The notes: generated by a model not told the origin, from the letters alone. 5,462 nt of DNA from Pelotomaculum sp. UBA3103 (GCA_002365855.1 DFAP01000083.1:1-5462), one strand, 5' to 3'; numbered from the stretch's first letter, positions 1-5,296 are shown. Translations and numbers: made by a program.

Positions 1-2
1 CC

Positions 3-899
3 GGCTCCCGTAGCGGCTTGTGTGGAAGCCAATCTTCCGCCTTCTGGGGTTTTATTCGCGTCATTGAAGAAATGGGCGCCCGTAGACCGCCTATCGTTTT
101 ACTGGAAAACGTAGTGGGCTTTCTGACTTCACATAAGGGCGCAGACTTCAAGGAAGCGTTACTGGCCTTGAATCGCTTGGGCTACGATGTTGACGCCATT
201 ATTTTGGACGCTGCGCGTTTCGTGCCACAGAGCAGGCAGCGCCTTTTTGTAATTGGAATATTAGGGGATTCTGAAATATGGGAGGTTAAGGAAAACCTTC
301 GCTTCTACGAAAGCGACGTTAGGCCAAAAGCTTTGGCTGATTTTATTTTTATGTATCCAGAGATCCGATGGAAAATACGCGATTTGCCCCCTCCACCGCG
401 AAACGAAGTAAATCTACAGGATATCCTAGAGGACATTCCTGAATCCTCACGCGAGTGGTGGAGTCCAGAACGTGCTGAATATTTACTCAATCAAATGAGC
501 GCCCGTCACCGCGAAATAGCGGAGAAAATGATATCAGGCCGGGAATATTCTTATGGCACCGTTTTTCGACGCGTTCGAAATAAAAAGTCGATGGCGGAGC
601 TTAGAACCGACGGTTTAGCGGGATGCCTGCGCACGCCGCGCGGCGGCAGCGGAAGGCAAATCTTATTTGTCGCTGGAAAGGGCAAGTATTTCGCAAGGTT
701 GCTCACACCTCGTGAATGCGCGCGTCTAATGGGGGCTGATAAATTTAAGATAACAGTCCCTCCCAACCAAGCCTTGTTCGGCTTTGGTGACGCTGTATGC
801 GTGCCGGTTATTGAGTGGATTACAGAGTATTATTTAAATCCAGTGATAAATGAGTTAATTAGAGGACATTCATTACGTTTGAATATGAAAGAAGGCTGA
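3..899 (+). CDS. DNA (cytosine-5-)-methyltransferase, C-terminal part (5' end outside window)
   Basis: This is the C-terminal part of a C5 cytosine methyltransferase, which transfers a methyl group from S-adenosylmethionine to a cytosine in a specific DNA site. The frame is open from base 3 with no stop, so a TTG at 18 is not the true start; the SAM-binding motif I and the catalytic PCQ motif IV lie upstream. Counting from base 3, visible motifs are ENV (motif VI, about residues 35-37), QSRQR (motif VIII, 76-80), a short variable target-recognition stretch (about 90-195), CLRTPRGG (motif IX region, 208-215) and the motif X block LLTPRECARLMGA (233-245) plus GFGDAVCVP (260-268). The last has GDAV where most family members have GNAV or GNSV. 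The order and spacing are normal, so the visible part looks intact. The next gene starts 2 bp after the stop, implying co-transcription and translational coupling with the candidate nuclease. The target sequence cannot be read from the protein. Confidence 0.95.
   Translation, partial: GSRSGLCGSQSSAFWGFIRVIEEMGARRPPIVLLENVVGFLTSHKGADFKEALLALNRLGYDVDAIILDAARFVPQSRQRLFVIGILGDSEIWEVKENLRFYESDVRPKALADFIFMYPEIRWKIRDLPPPPRNEVNLQDILEDIPESSREWWSPERAEYLLNQMSARHREIAEKMISGREYSYGTVFRRVRNKKSMAELRTDGLAGCLRTPRGGSGRQILFVAGKGKYFARLLTPRECARLMGADKFKITVPPNQALFGFGDAVCVPVIEWITEYYLNPVINELIRGHSLRLNMKEG
888..895 (+). promoter_or_regulatory. Ribosome binding site of the DUF4928 gene inside the methyltransferase end
   Basis: AAAGAAGG lies within the last codons of the methyltransferase, 6 nt before the ATG at 902. 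Together with the 2-bp gap it indicates coupled translation of modification enzyme and presumed nuclease. Confidence 0.6.
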
Positions 900-901
900 G
901 C

Positions 902-1864
902 ATGGAGGTTAAAGACAGAGCTTTGAAGGTTTTTGAATCGTGGTATAAAAAATTACCAGTTCACAAGCCCAGCGGTGGCCCGGCGAGAGGAACGATTGGC
1001 GCGGCTTTAATCGTTTTGGATAGATTAAAAGGAGATTTCGATCTTAACCTGGAGTCACATAGGGCTGCGGGGCAGTCCCAAATTAAAGGAGCGAGCGGCG
1101 CGGCGGTATCACGTATTCTGTCCAAGTTCGTTGAAAACAGGCCTTTTATTAAAGAAGGGGGACGCACTAATCGCGGTGGACCCGGTGACATTGGGAAAAT
1201 GCTTGAAGCCATTGGAACTACCCGTTTAGAACACCTTACCACTGTAGAGCGCAATGAAGTTCTCGAATATCTTCAGTTGTTTCTTGTCGAAAAGGTTCGT
1301 GAATATCACAATCGTCAACGATTAAAGGTAATATACGATCCATCTCAGAGTACCTGGCAATCCATTAACGATTTGCTTTCCTCAGCGCGTGACACCGGCA
1401 AAGAGGGTCCAGTGGCGCAGTATTTAGTCGGCTCGAAGCTCCAATTAAGATTTCCCCATGTTCAAATTGGGAATGAGTCATACAGCACAGCAGATGACCA
1501 GTTAGGCCGACCAGGGGATTTTCAGGTGGGTGACACTGCGTTCCACGTGACAGTGGCCCCAATGCCGGCTGTTTATGAAAAATGCAAACGCAATATTGAG
1601 GAAGGGCTTAGGGTTTACCTTTTGGTTCCTGATCGGTGTCTTGTCGGAGCAAGACAAAACGCTGATACGATTGCGCCGGGGAAAATATCCGTAGAGTCCA
1701 TTGAATCTTTCGTAGGTCAAAACATTGAAGAGTTGTCCATTTTTTCGAAAGATAGAATTGTCGAAGGATTCCTCCGTTTACTGGAAACCTATAACCAAAG
1801 AGTTGACGCTACAGAAACAGATAAATCCATGATGATTGAAATTCCCCGGAATTTACTTCGCTAA
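902..1864 (+). CDS. DUF4928-type protein, candidate restriction endonuclease partner of the C5 methyltransferase
   Basis: A 320-aa soluble protein that I place in the DUF4928 family, whose members I recall beside C5 methyltransferases. The ATG at 902 follows the methyltransferase stop by 2 bp and is preceded by AAAGAAGG at 888-895. The N-terminal half (residues 1-140) is basic and mostly helical, with a glycine-rich stretch around 86-97 (GGRTNRGGPG). The C-terminal half has GPVAQYLVGSKLQLRFP (169-185), then RPGDFQVGDTAFHVTVAP (203-220), KCKRNIEEG (227-235) and LVPD (241-244). An Asp before a strand ending in HVT, followed by a conserved helix and a hydrophobic strand, is the layout of a divergent PD-(D/E)XK nuclease in which HVT replaces the usual E-x-K. 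The nuclease assignment is an inference from this layout and the operon partner. No signal peptide or membrane segment is visible. A DNA-binding or regulatory role for the modification enzyme is the main alternative. Confidence 0.75.
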   Translation: MEVKDRALKVFESWYKKLPVHKPSGGPARGTIGAALIVLDRLKGDFDLNLESHRAAGQSQIKGASGAAVSRILSKFVENRPFIKEGGRTNRGGPGDIGKMLEAIGTTRLEHLTTVERNEVLEYLQLFLVEKVREYHNRQRLKVIYDPSQSTWQSINDLLSSARDTGKEGPVAQYLVGSKLQLRFPHVQIGNESYSTADDQLGRPGDFQVGDTAFHVTVAPMPAVYEKCKRNIEEGLRVYLLVPDRCLVGARQNADTIAPGKISVESIESFVGQNIEELSIFSKDRIVEGFLRLLETYNQRVDATETDKSMMIEIPRNLLR

Positions 1865-1994
1865 TTAATCATTTTATATGTATTACATATTATAAGTTCT
1901 AAGTAATATGAAAGAAGAAATAAAGGCTTTATTCAAGAGTTTTGAAAGTAATAGGTAAAAATCACCATAATCAACAGTTCTATGCTATATAAAT
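1865..1994. other. AT-rich convergent intergenic region with a 15-bp palindrome
   Basis: This 130-bp gap separates the + strand DUF4928 gene from the - strand peptidase gene. It is very AT-rich and holds no GC-rich hairpin with a T-run, so no intrinsic terminator could be recognised for either gene. It contains the perfect inverted repeat ATATGTA-T-TACATAT (1876-1890). A 16-codon ATG frame at 1908-1958 has no ribosome binding site and is probably not a gene. Confidence 0.6.
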
Positions 1995-2375
1995 TTACCC
2001 TTCCCACCTTGCCCGGTACCCTCTCACATCAACATGAATAAAGCCCTGGTCCTGATAGACACCGATACCGTCAAAGCCGGTTTTTCCCACAATCTCTGCA
2101 AGCTGCCGAGGGCTGATCCCTTTAACCCAAATATCCGCGGCCATGCCGAACAAGTGGTAGGAATTTTCGGCACCTCCCACCGCCTTGTTATACTTGGCAC
2201 ATCGATACCCGGAAGCGATAAACACCGGCGCCCCGACCACATTACGCAGGCCCTCCAGCTTGCGCACCAGCTCCGGGTGTACCAGAACCATTCCACAGCA
2301 GCGGCAGGCAAACTCCCTGGCCTGAAAATGCTCGCTCAATTTTTGTCCTTCATCCGCTAATTTAACACACAGCAT
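1995..2375 (-). CDS. D-Ala-D-Ala carboxypeptidase-like peptidase, M15 type (small endolysin-like)
   Basis: A 126-aa protein consisting of one zinc-peptidase domain of the M15/YcbK type, which cleaves peptide bridges in peptidoglycan. Visible zinc-site motifs are H74-x6-D81 (in YHLFGMAAD) and H114-x-D116 (in FIHVDVRG), as in VanY-like and phage endolysin M15 domains. Other family hallmarks are EFACRCCG near residues 21-28 and ASGYRCAKYN near 54-63. There is no signal peptide, cell-wall-binding repeat or membrane segment, so export would need a partner such as a holin. The chosen start is the ATG at 2375 because CAGGGGGT (2383-2390) sits 8 nt upstream. The longer frame beginning with TTG at 2420 would start inside the T-run of a terminator. 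It is the last gene of the YvrJ/DUF2922/DUF1659 cassette and converges on the DUF4928 gene. The family is clear; the biological role (cell-wall remodelling, lysis or prophage remnant) is not. Confidence 0.9.
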   Translation of the reverse strand: MLCVKLADEGQKLSEHFQAREFACRCCGMVLVHPELVRKLEGLRNVVGAPVFIASGYRCAKYNKAVGGAENSYHLFGMAADIWVKGISPRQLAEIVGKTGFDGIGVYQDQGFIHVDVRGYRARWEG

Positions 2376-2382
2376 AAATCTT

Positions 2383-2390
2383 ACCCCCTG
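2383..2390 (-). promoter_or_regulatory. Ribosome binding site that sets the peptidase start
   Basis: On the minus strand CAGGGGGT precedes ATG (2375) with an 8-nt spacer. No such site precedes the in-frame TTG at 2420, so the 126-aa product is preferred over the 141-aa one. Confidence 0.75.
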
Positions 2391-2410
2391 GTTTTTTATC
2401 TTCACATATT

Positions 2411-2464
2411 CAAAAAACAACTGTGGCCGGCCCAGTAACTAACCAGCCCCGGCCCTCGCCACAG
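2411..2464 (-). terminator. Intrinsic terminator-like hairpin between yvrJ-type gene and peptidase gene
   Basis: On the minus strand CTGTGGC (2464-2458) pairs perfectly with GCCACAG (2427-2421). Inner GGCC segments can also pair, and the stem is followed by TTGTTTTTTG (2420-2411). The loop is long (about 30 nt), which lowers certainty. It lies just after the YvrJ stop (2480) and only 36 nt before the peptidase ATG. No promoter could be seen in that short space, so peptidase expression may depend on read-through. Confidence 0.6.
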
Positions 2465-2479
2465 CGTATAATAATCGAC

Positions 2480-2665
2480 TCACTTTCCGTTAATAATTTC
2501 ATTTATCTCTTCTATGTCCATTCCGTTCTGGCGGGCGACGACGATGGTCAGCGAAGTAATACTTTTTTGCAGCTCTTTGATCACCGGCTCCAGTCGCACC
2601 AGCAGGTAGCCGGCCACCACCATAGGGAAGCCGTAATTTGATGCTAGCTTGAAAATTTCCTCCAT
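2480..2665 (-). CDS. YvrJ family protein, single-pass membrane, holin-like
   Basis: A 61-aa protein matching the YvrJ family of Firmicutes. Residues 1-8 form a short charged N-terminus. Residues 9-24 (ASNYGFPMVVAGYLLV, starting at residue 8) make one membrane segment, followed by the family-typical RLEPVIKELQKSI, an amphipathic helix (about 24-45). The acidic tail contains MDIEEINEIING. The ATG at 2665 follows GGGGAGGGGA with suitable spacing. The one-helix-plus-coil plan resembles BhlA/UviB-type small holins, and a cell-wall peptidase is encoded just downstream, so a membrane-permeabilising or anchoring role is plausible. YvrJ proteins have no established biochemical function. An intrinsic terminator upstream separates it from DUF2922, so it may be expressed from its own promoter in 2666-2800. 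Confidence 0.88.
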   Translation of the reverse strand: MEEIFKLASNYGFPMVVAGYLLVRLEPVIKELQKSITSLTIVVARQNGMDIEEINEIINGK

Positions 2666-2847
2666 AAAATCCCCTCCCCTTACTATCTTTGTTATCTCAG
2701 GTCCATAAATTGGAGTTGCTCAGCTGAGAACACCCTGTGAATAGTTGTGTTCCTATTCCTTAGCCGGGGTATTACACCATTCCCTTTAACCCGGCCCCTC
2801 TAATAAAATAAAGGGAGGACGCATATCCCCCCTCGCTTATACCGCAA
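2666..2847 (-). other. Intergenic leader of the yvrJ-type gene with several inverted repeats
   Basis: This 182-bp gap holds, in transcription order, the DUF2922 terminator, a possible extended -10 element (TG-G-TGTAAT, 2779-2771; no good -35), and a GCCGGG/CCCGGC inverted repeat around it. It then holds the interleaved pair GAATAG/CTATTC and GAACAC/GTGTTC (2728-2758), and the 10-bp palindrome CTCAGCTGAG (2719-2728). This many structures in a short leader suggests regulated expression of the YvrJ-type gene. The promoter call is weak. Confidence 0.4.
2801..2833 (-). terminator. Rho-independent terminator after the DUF2922 gene
   Basis: On the minus strand AGGGGGGAT (2833-2825) pairs along its whole length with GTCCTCCCT (2820-2812), with two wobble pairs. 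The loop is ATGC, and a T-rich tract TTATTTTATT follows. It starts about 15 nt after the DUF2922 stop. This is the clearest terminator in the window. Confidence 0.82.
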
Positions 2848-3072
2848 TTATGAGCCAAACAGCTCAGTCGTAGTTGTATCAATGATCCTGGCGTTTAACT
2901 TGGAAACCAGGTCACCGCCGCTGGAAGTGAAGATATTCCGCGCGATAATCAAATCCATTGCCGCCTGCACCTGGGCAGCGGTCAGGTCATCTTTCGGGTT
3001 GTCCAGGCTTATAGTGACGTTCCTGTTGGCTTCGTTGATGAAAGCCATCCTCAAAGTTTGCGTAACAGCCAT
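2848..3072 (-). CDS. DUF2922 family small protein
   Basis: A 74-aa protein of the DUF2922 family, for which no function is established. The sequence begins MAVTQTLRMAFINE and continues with a segment matching the family pattern of a short beta region (RNVTISLDNPKDDLT, about 18-32). A helix follows (AAQVQAAMDLIIARNIF, 32-48), then SGGDLVSKLNARIIDTTTTELF at the C-terminus. No membrane segment or signal peptide is present. The start is the ATG at 3072 because AAAGGGGGAA (3087-3078) lies 7 nt upstream; the in-frame TTG at 3090 is part of that leader. It follows the DUF1659 gene by 45 bp. Both proteins are 74 aa and begin with MAV. I know these two families as neighbours in spore-forming Firmicutes, often near YvrJ and M15 peptidases, which suggests a shared but undefined function. 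Confidence 0.9.
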   Translation of the reverse strand: MAVTQTLRMAFINEANRNVTISLDNPKDDLTAAQVQAAMDLIIARNIFTSSGGDLVSKLNARIIDTTTTELFGS

Positions 3073-3077
3073 CCAAC

Positions 3078-3087
3078 TTCCCCCTTT
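3078..3087 (-). promoter_or_regulatory. Ribosome binding site that sets the DUF2922 start
   Basis: AAAGGGGGAA on the minus strand lies 7 nt before the ATG at 3072, favouring the 74-aa product over an 80-aa frame starting at TTG 3090. Confidence 0.75.
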
Positions 3088-3117
3088 CAAAATATTTTTA
3101 AGTTATGAATCTCCGAA

Positions 3118-3342
3118 CTAGATCTCAATTAGTTGAGCGGCATCTACTCTGCTGATCCCATTGAGCGTGTATTCCTGCAGCCCGGCAAGGCTTTCAGCCA
3201 CGTCATAGAGATCCTGGTCTGCAGCAGTGGGCTTGGCATTAGTCAGGCTCCGGTTACGGTAAACCGGGTTGCCGCTGCCGTTAACGCCAGTTTGCAGTTC
3301 CAGCCTGAGGATAGAGTTCGCGGGTACTTTAGAAACTGCCAT
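3118..3342 (-). CDS. DUF1659 family small protein
   Basis: A 74-aa soluble protein of the DUF1659 family, function unknown. It starts MAVSKVPANSILRLELQTG, followed by NPVYRNRSLTN (25-35), a beta-hairpin-like segment typical of the family. A helix covers about 39-55 (TAADQDLYDVAESLAGL), and the C-terminus ends NGISRVDAAQLIEI. The ATG at 3342 is preceded by AGGAGGG (3356-3350) with a 7-nt spacer, one of the best ribosome binding sites in the window. It is the first gene of the cassette and lies behind a structured leader (3371-3438) and a sigma-A-like promoter (3444-3472). A terminator-like hairpin between promoter and gene suggests conditional expression. Whether the DUF1659/DUF2922 pair forms a complex cannot be told from sequence. 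Confidence 0.9.
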   Translation of the reverse strand: MAVSKVPANSILRLELQTGVNGSGNPVYRNRSLTNAKPTAADQDLYDVAESLAGLQEYTLNGISRVDAAQLIEI

Positions 3343-3370
3343 TTATTTTCCCTCCTGTCTTTTTTTATGG

Positions 3371-3402
3371 GGCGGGCCTGACCGGTAAGAGCAGGGCCCG
3401 CC
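3371..3402 (-). promoter_or_regulatory. GC-rich leader hairpin upstream of the DUF1659 gene
   Basis: On the minus strand GGCGGGCC (3402-3395) pairs perfectly with GGCCCGCC (3378-3371), extended by two pairs past a one-base bulge. No T-run follows on the minus strand, so this is not itself a terminator. Its loop region carries TTACCGGTCA (3388-3379), complementary to the start of the upstream terminator hairpin. Confidence 0.6.
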
Positions 3403-3404
3403 GG

Positions 3405-3437
3405 AAAAAATAAAACGACCGGCAGAATTTACCGGTC
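3405..3437 (-). terminator. Terminator or attenuator hairpin in the DUF1659 leader, also downstream of the DUF932-like gene
   Basis: On the minus strand GACCGG (3437-3432) pairs with CCGGTC (3422-3417) around a 9-nt loop, followed by GTTTTATTTTTT (3416-3405). This is a typical intrinsic terminator layout, though the stem is short. It could end the PglZ/DUF932 operon, whose stop codon is about 95 bp upstream. However, a promoter at 3444-3472 lies before it, so transcripts for the DUF1659 gene would also have to pass it. Confidence 0.65.
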
Positions 3438-3443
3438 ATTTAT

Positions 3444-3472
3444 AGTGTAAATGCGAACATATGATCTGTCAA
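3444..3472 (-). promoter_or_regulatory. Sigma-A-type promoter for the DUF1659 cassette
   Basis: On the minus strand a consensus -35 TTGACA (3472-3467) is separated by exactly 17 nt from TACACT (3449-3444), which matches four of six bases of the -10 consensus. Predicted initiation is near 3437-3439, right at the terminator-like hairpin. The surrounding sequence is AT-rich, as is usual for a promoter. A chance match remains possible. Confidence 0.6.
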
Positions 3473-3530
3473 GCAACTTTATAAAATATTTCCAATAATT
3501 ATCATGTAATTAAACTTTTTATAAAAACTT

Positions 3531-4514
3531 CTAAGCTGCATACTTTTCAATCAATTCATCAATTAGATTAGGTATGTCCATCATTTTCTCCATTTGATCC
3601 TGGATGGTTTTACGACTTCTTGCAATCCAACTAAGTACCTGGCTGACATGGTAAGCGTTATCTACTGGTGAAAAAGCGCCGGGTACTTCTTCATCTTGGG
3701 AAACTAGTTTTTGACTACTGGGGCATTTTATCCCCTTATCAATAATTTTTCCGTCATAACCACTAGTAGCAATACTACAAGCCCTTGCAGCTGCATGAGA
3801 CCCCCAACTATTTGCCAAGCAATCATCAGCCCATCTATAAAACTGATCTAACGTTACATTATGGCTTAACAACTTTTTAAATAATCCACGATCATCAGAT
3901 ATTTTCGAAATTTGCTTATTAATGTATTCTGCAACCTCTTCTGAAGTATGAGAATACAGATGCACCTTTCTAAAACTGCTTTTCCCTAATCCATATATCA
4001 TTCCATTGCTACATACTTGTCTAAACCAACTAAAATTAATTTCCAAGGATGTGCTTTTATCAACCGAGTTTAAACAGTTTATTCTTAACAAAATTGGGCA
4101 TCCGTCGCCGGGATCATAGTCAAAACCGGGAAGTGTGATACTCAAACGCATTCGTTCGCCATATTCTGACAGTGTTAACTCCGCCTCATTCCAGCGGGCA
4201 CCCATGTCAGTAATAGACATTCCCTCTTGAAATGTCTTGATTAAATCATGGTGTTGAATTAAACTATATTTCTTAGACACGGTCGCAATCGAAATAGGAC
4301 CTCTGCTATTTATAGGACTGCTATAAATTATATCGCTGTATATGTTTTCAAACTCACCAAAAGAAAATGGCATCCGCTCAAAATGTGGAATATGATTAGT
4401 AAGCTCCTCTATCGGACCCACATAATGATAAACTTTTTGCCCAAACCAAGTAACATCCGGCAGGAAAAAATCAATATCAGAGTTAATTGAAGAGTAATAA
4501 TTATTTAACGACAA
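3531..4514 (-). CDS. DUF932-like phage/plasmid-type protein
   Basis: A 327-aa soluble protein that resembles the DUF932 (phage/plasmid-like TIGR03299) group. The signs are VSKKYSLIQHHDLIKTF (79-95), GARWNEAELTL (105-115), a run of beta strands ending in RQVCSNGMIYG (165-175), which corresponds to the R-x-V-C-x-N hallmark, and a C-terminal NAYHVSQVLSWIARSRKTI (286-304). DUF932 proteins are common on phages and plasmids and have no firmly established activity. The start is TTG at 4514: an in-frame TAG lies six codons upstream with no other start between, and AGAAGGGG lies about 9 nt before the TTG. It follows the 236-aa gene by 71 bp on the same strand and is the last gene of the PglZ operon. 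Its AT-rich composition differs from the GC-richer small-gene cassette beside it, in keeping with separate acquisition. The family call is by eye. Confidence 0.7.
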   Translation of the reverse strand: MSLNNYYSSINSDIDFFLPDVTWFGQKVYHYVGPIEELTNHIPHFERMPFSFGEFENIYSDIIYSSPINSRGPISIATVSKKYSLIQHHDLIKTFQEGMSITDMGARWNEAELTLSEYGERMRLSITLPGFDYDPGDGCPILLRINCLNSVDKSTSLEINFSWFRQVCSNGMIYGLGKSSFRKVHLYSHTSEEVAEYINKQISKISDDRGLFKKLLSHNVTLDQFYRWADDCLANSWGSHAAARACSIATSGYDGKIIDKGIKCPSSQKLVSQDEEVPGAFSPVDNAYHVSQVLSWIARSRKTIQDQMEKMMDIPNLIDELIEKYAA

Positions 4515-4585
4515 ATTTGCACACCCCTTCTAAAACCGGTTCCTTTATAACAAACTTTTTTACTTTTCCTGCAGAACTTAATATC

Positions 4586-5296
4586 TTAAATAGAATGCAT
4601 AATCAAATAATCATCTGTCAGCCGATGCTGGTAGTCCCAATACTCACCGTTATACATCTGGGCAACTTTTTTCAAATCAGGCATCTCAAAGAAGTTAAAT
4701 ATTGATTGAGGAAGATGATTGAGAGAAAGCTGTGGCACACACTGAATTTCTAAAGCTAATAACCGCAGTATAATACGCGTCTGCTCCTCATTGATCTTCA
4801 GCCTATTCTTCAATATCAACCTGTCACTCTGCTCATCAATAACTCCAAAGTGAATTAGTGTTTTAACAAAAGCAGCGGCTGACCGGCCAACCACATCACG
4901 TTCACCATAGGAGTTAACCATTCTGGTCTTTAAAAACCCAAGTTTAATTTCACTGCCATAATCATATACCCGGAAAATGTGATCAGATATTTTTTGCAGC
5001 ACTCCAGTTTGAGCAATTAAATAAAACAGGAAAACCGGTGACATGAAGGACTGGCCGTGTTTTATGCTCAAATCCTTCATAATTAACTTATCCTTCACCC
5101 TTGTTTTGTTTTGTTCATCCCTTAAGAAACACCGAAAAAGGACTGTGCGAACTTTCCGTTTGCCCTCTTTACCGGTCAACTCACTCGCGATTTTTTCAAA
5201 TGGTTTATTCAGGTCTGATAGTTGTTGGCCGGGGTTGGCCAGCAACAGGCTCTCATAAATCCACTGTGGCCGGAGCGGCCGGTCAAATCCGATCAT
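4586..5296 (-). CDS. Uncharacterised protein of a PglZ operon, possibly BrxA-like (DUF1819)
   Basis: A 236-aa protein that I do not firmly recognise. Its ATG (5296) overlaps the stop of the PglZ gene as ATGA and follows GAGGTG, so the two are translationally coupled and the product very likely works with PglZ. It is basic in the N-terminal third (GKEGKRKVR, 42-50; NKTRVKDKL, 63-71) and mainly helical, with no signal peptide or obvious membrane span. The middle part (about 86-165) has a pattern resembling BrxA (DUF1819) of BREX systems. A hydrophobic helix is followed by ISDHIFRVYDYG, an acidic-to-polar stretch, then a helix like a winged-helix segment ending in KTLIHFGVIDE. BrxA is a small DNA-binding protein in BREX loci, normally at the other end of the operon from PglZ. 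The resemblance is in pattern only, so the BrxA link is a hypothesis. Confidence 0.6.
   Translation of the reverse strand: MIGFDRPLRPQWIYESLLLANPGQQLSDLNKPFEKIASELTGKEGKRKVRTVLFRCFLRDEQNKTRVKDKLIMKDLSIKHGQSFMSPVFLFYLIAQTGVLQKISDHIFRVYDYGSEIKLGFLKTRMVNSYGERDVVGRSAAAFVKTLIHFGVIDEQSDRLILKNRLKINEEQTRIILRLLALEIQCVPQLSLNHLPQSIFNFFEMPDLKKVAQMYNGEYWDYQHRLTDDYLIMHSI

Noticed and set aside
18..20. TTG at 18 as start of the methyltransferase
   Set aside because: The frame is open back to base 3 and the conserved N-terminal methylase motifs must lie upstream, so the gene simply runs off the window.
961..1254. Minus-strand 97-codon frame within the DUF4928 gene
   Set aside because: An antisense shadow of a well-supported gene, with low-complexity composition and no recognisable domain.
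1908..1958. 16-codon ATG frame MKEEIKALFKSFESNR after the R-M unit
   Set aside because: No ribosome binding site, too short to match a family, and in AT-rich DNA where such frames are frequent; at most a gene remnant.
2034..2360. Plus-strand 108-codon frame opposite the peptidase gene
   Set aside because: It mirrors the M15 gene on the other strand. The minus-strand product has clear zinc-site motifs and this one has no family pattern or ribosome site.
2376..2420. N-terminal extension of the M15 peptidase from a TTG at 2420
   Set aside because: The TTG is part of the T-run of a terminator hairpin and has no ribosome site, while the ATG at 2375 has CAGGGGGT 8 nt upstream and starts right at the family domain.
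3517..3528. AT-only palindrome TTTTTATAAAAA just after the DUF932-like stop as a terminator
   Set aside because: The stem has no GC pairs and is not followed by a proper T-run; the GACCGG hairpin at 3405-3437 is a better terminator candidate.
2421..5273. 10-mer CTGTGGCCGG present at 2421 and 5264 as a possible direct repeat
   Set aside because: The first copy is a terminator arm and the second is coding sequence; there is no extended similarity around them, so it is most likely coincidence.
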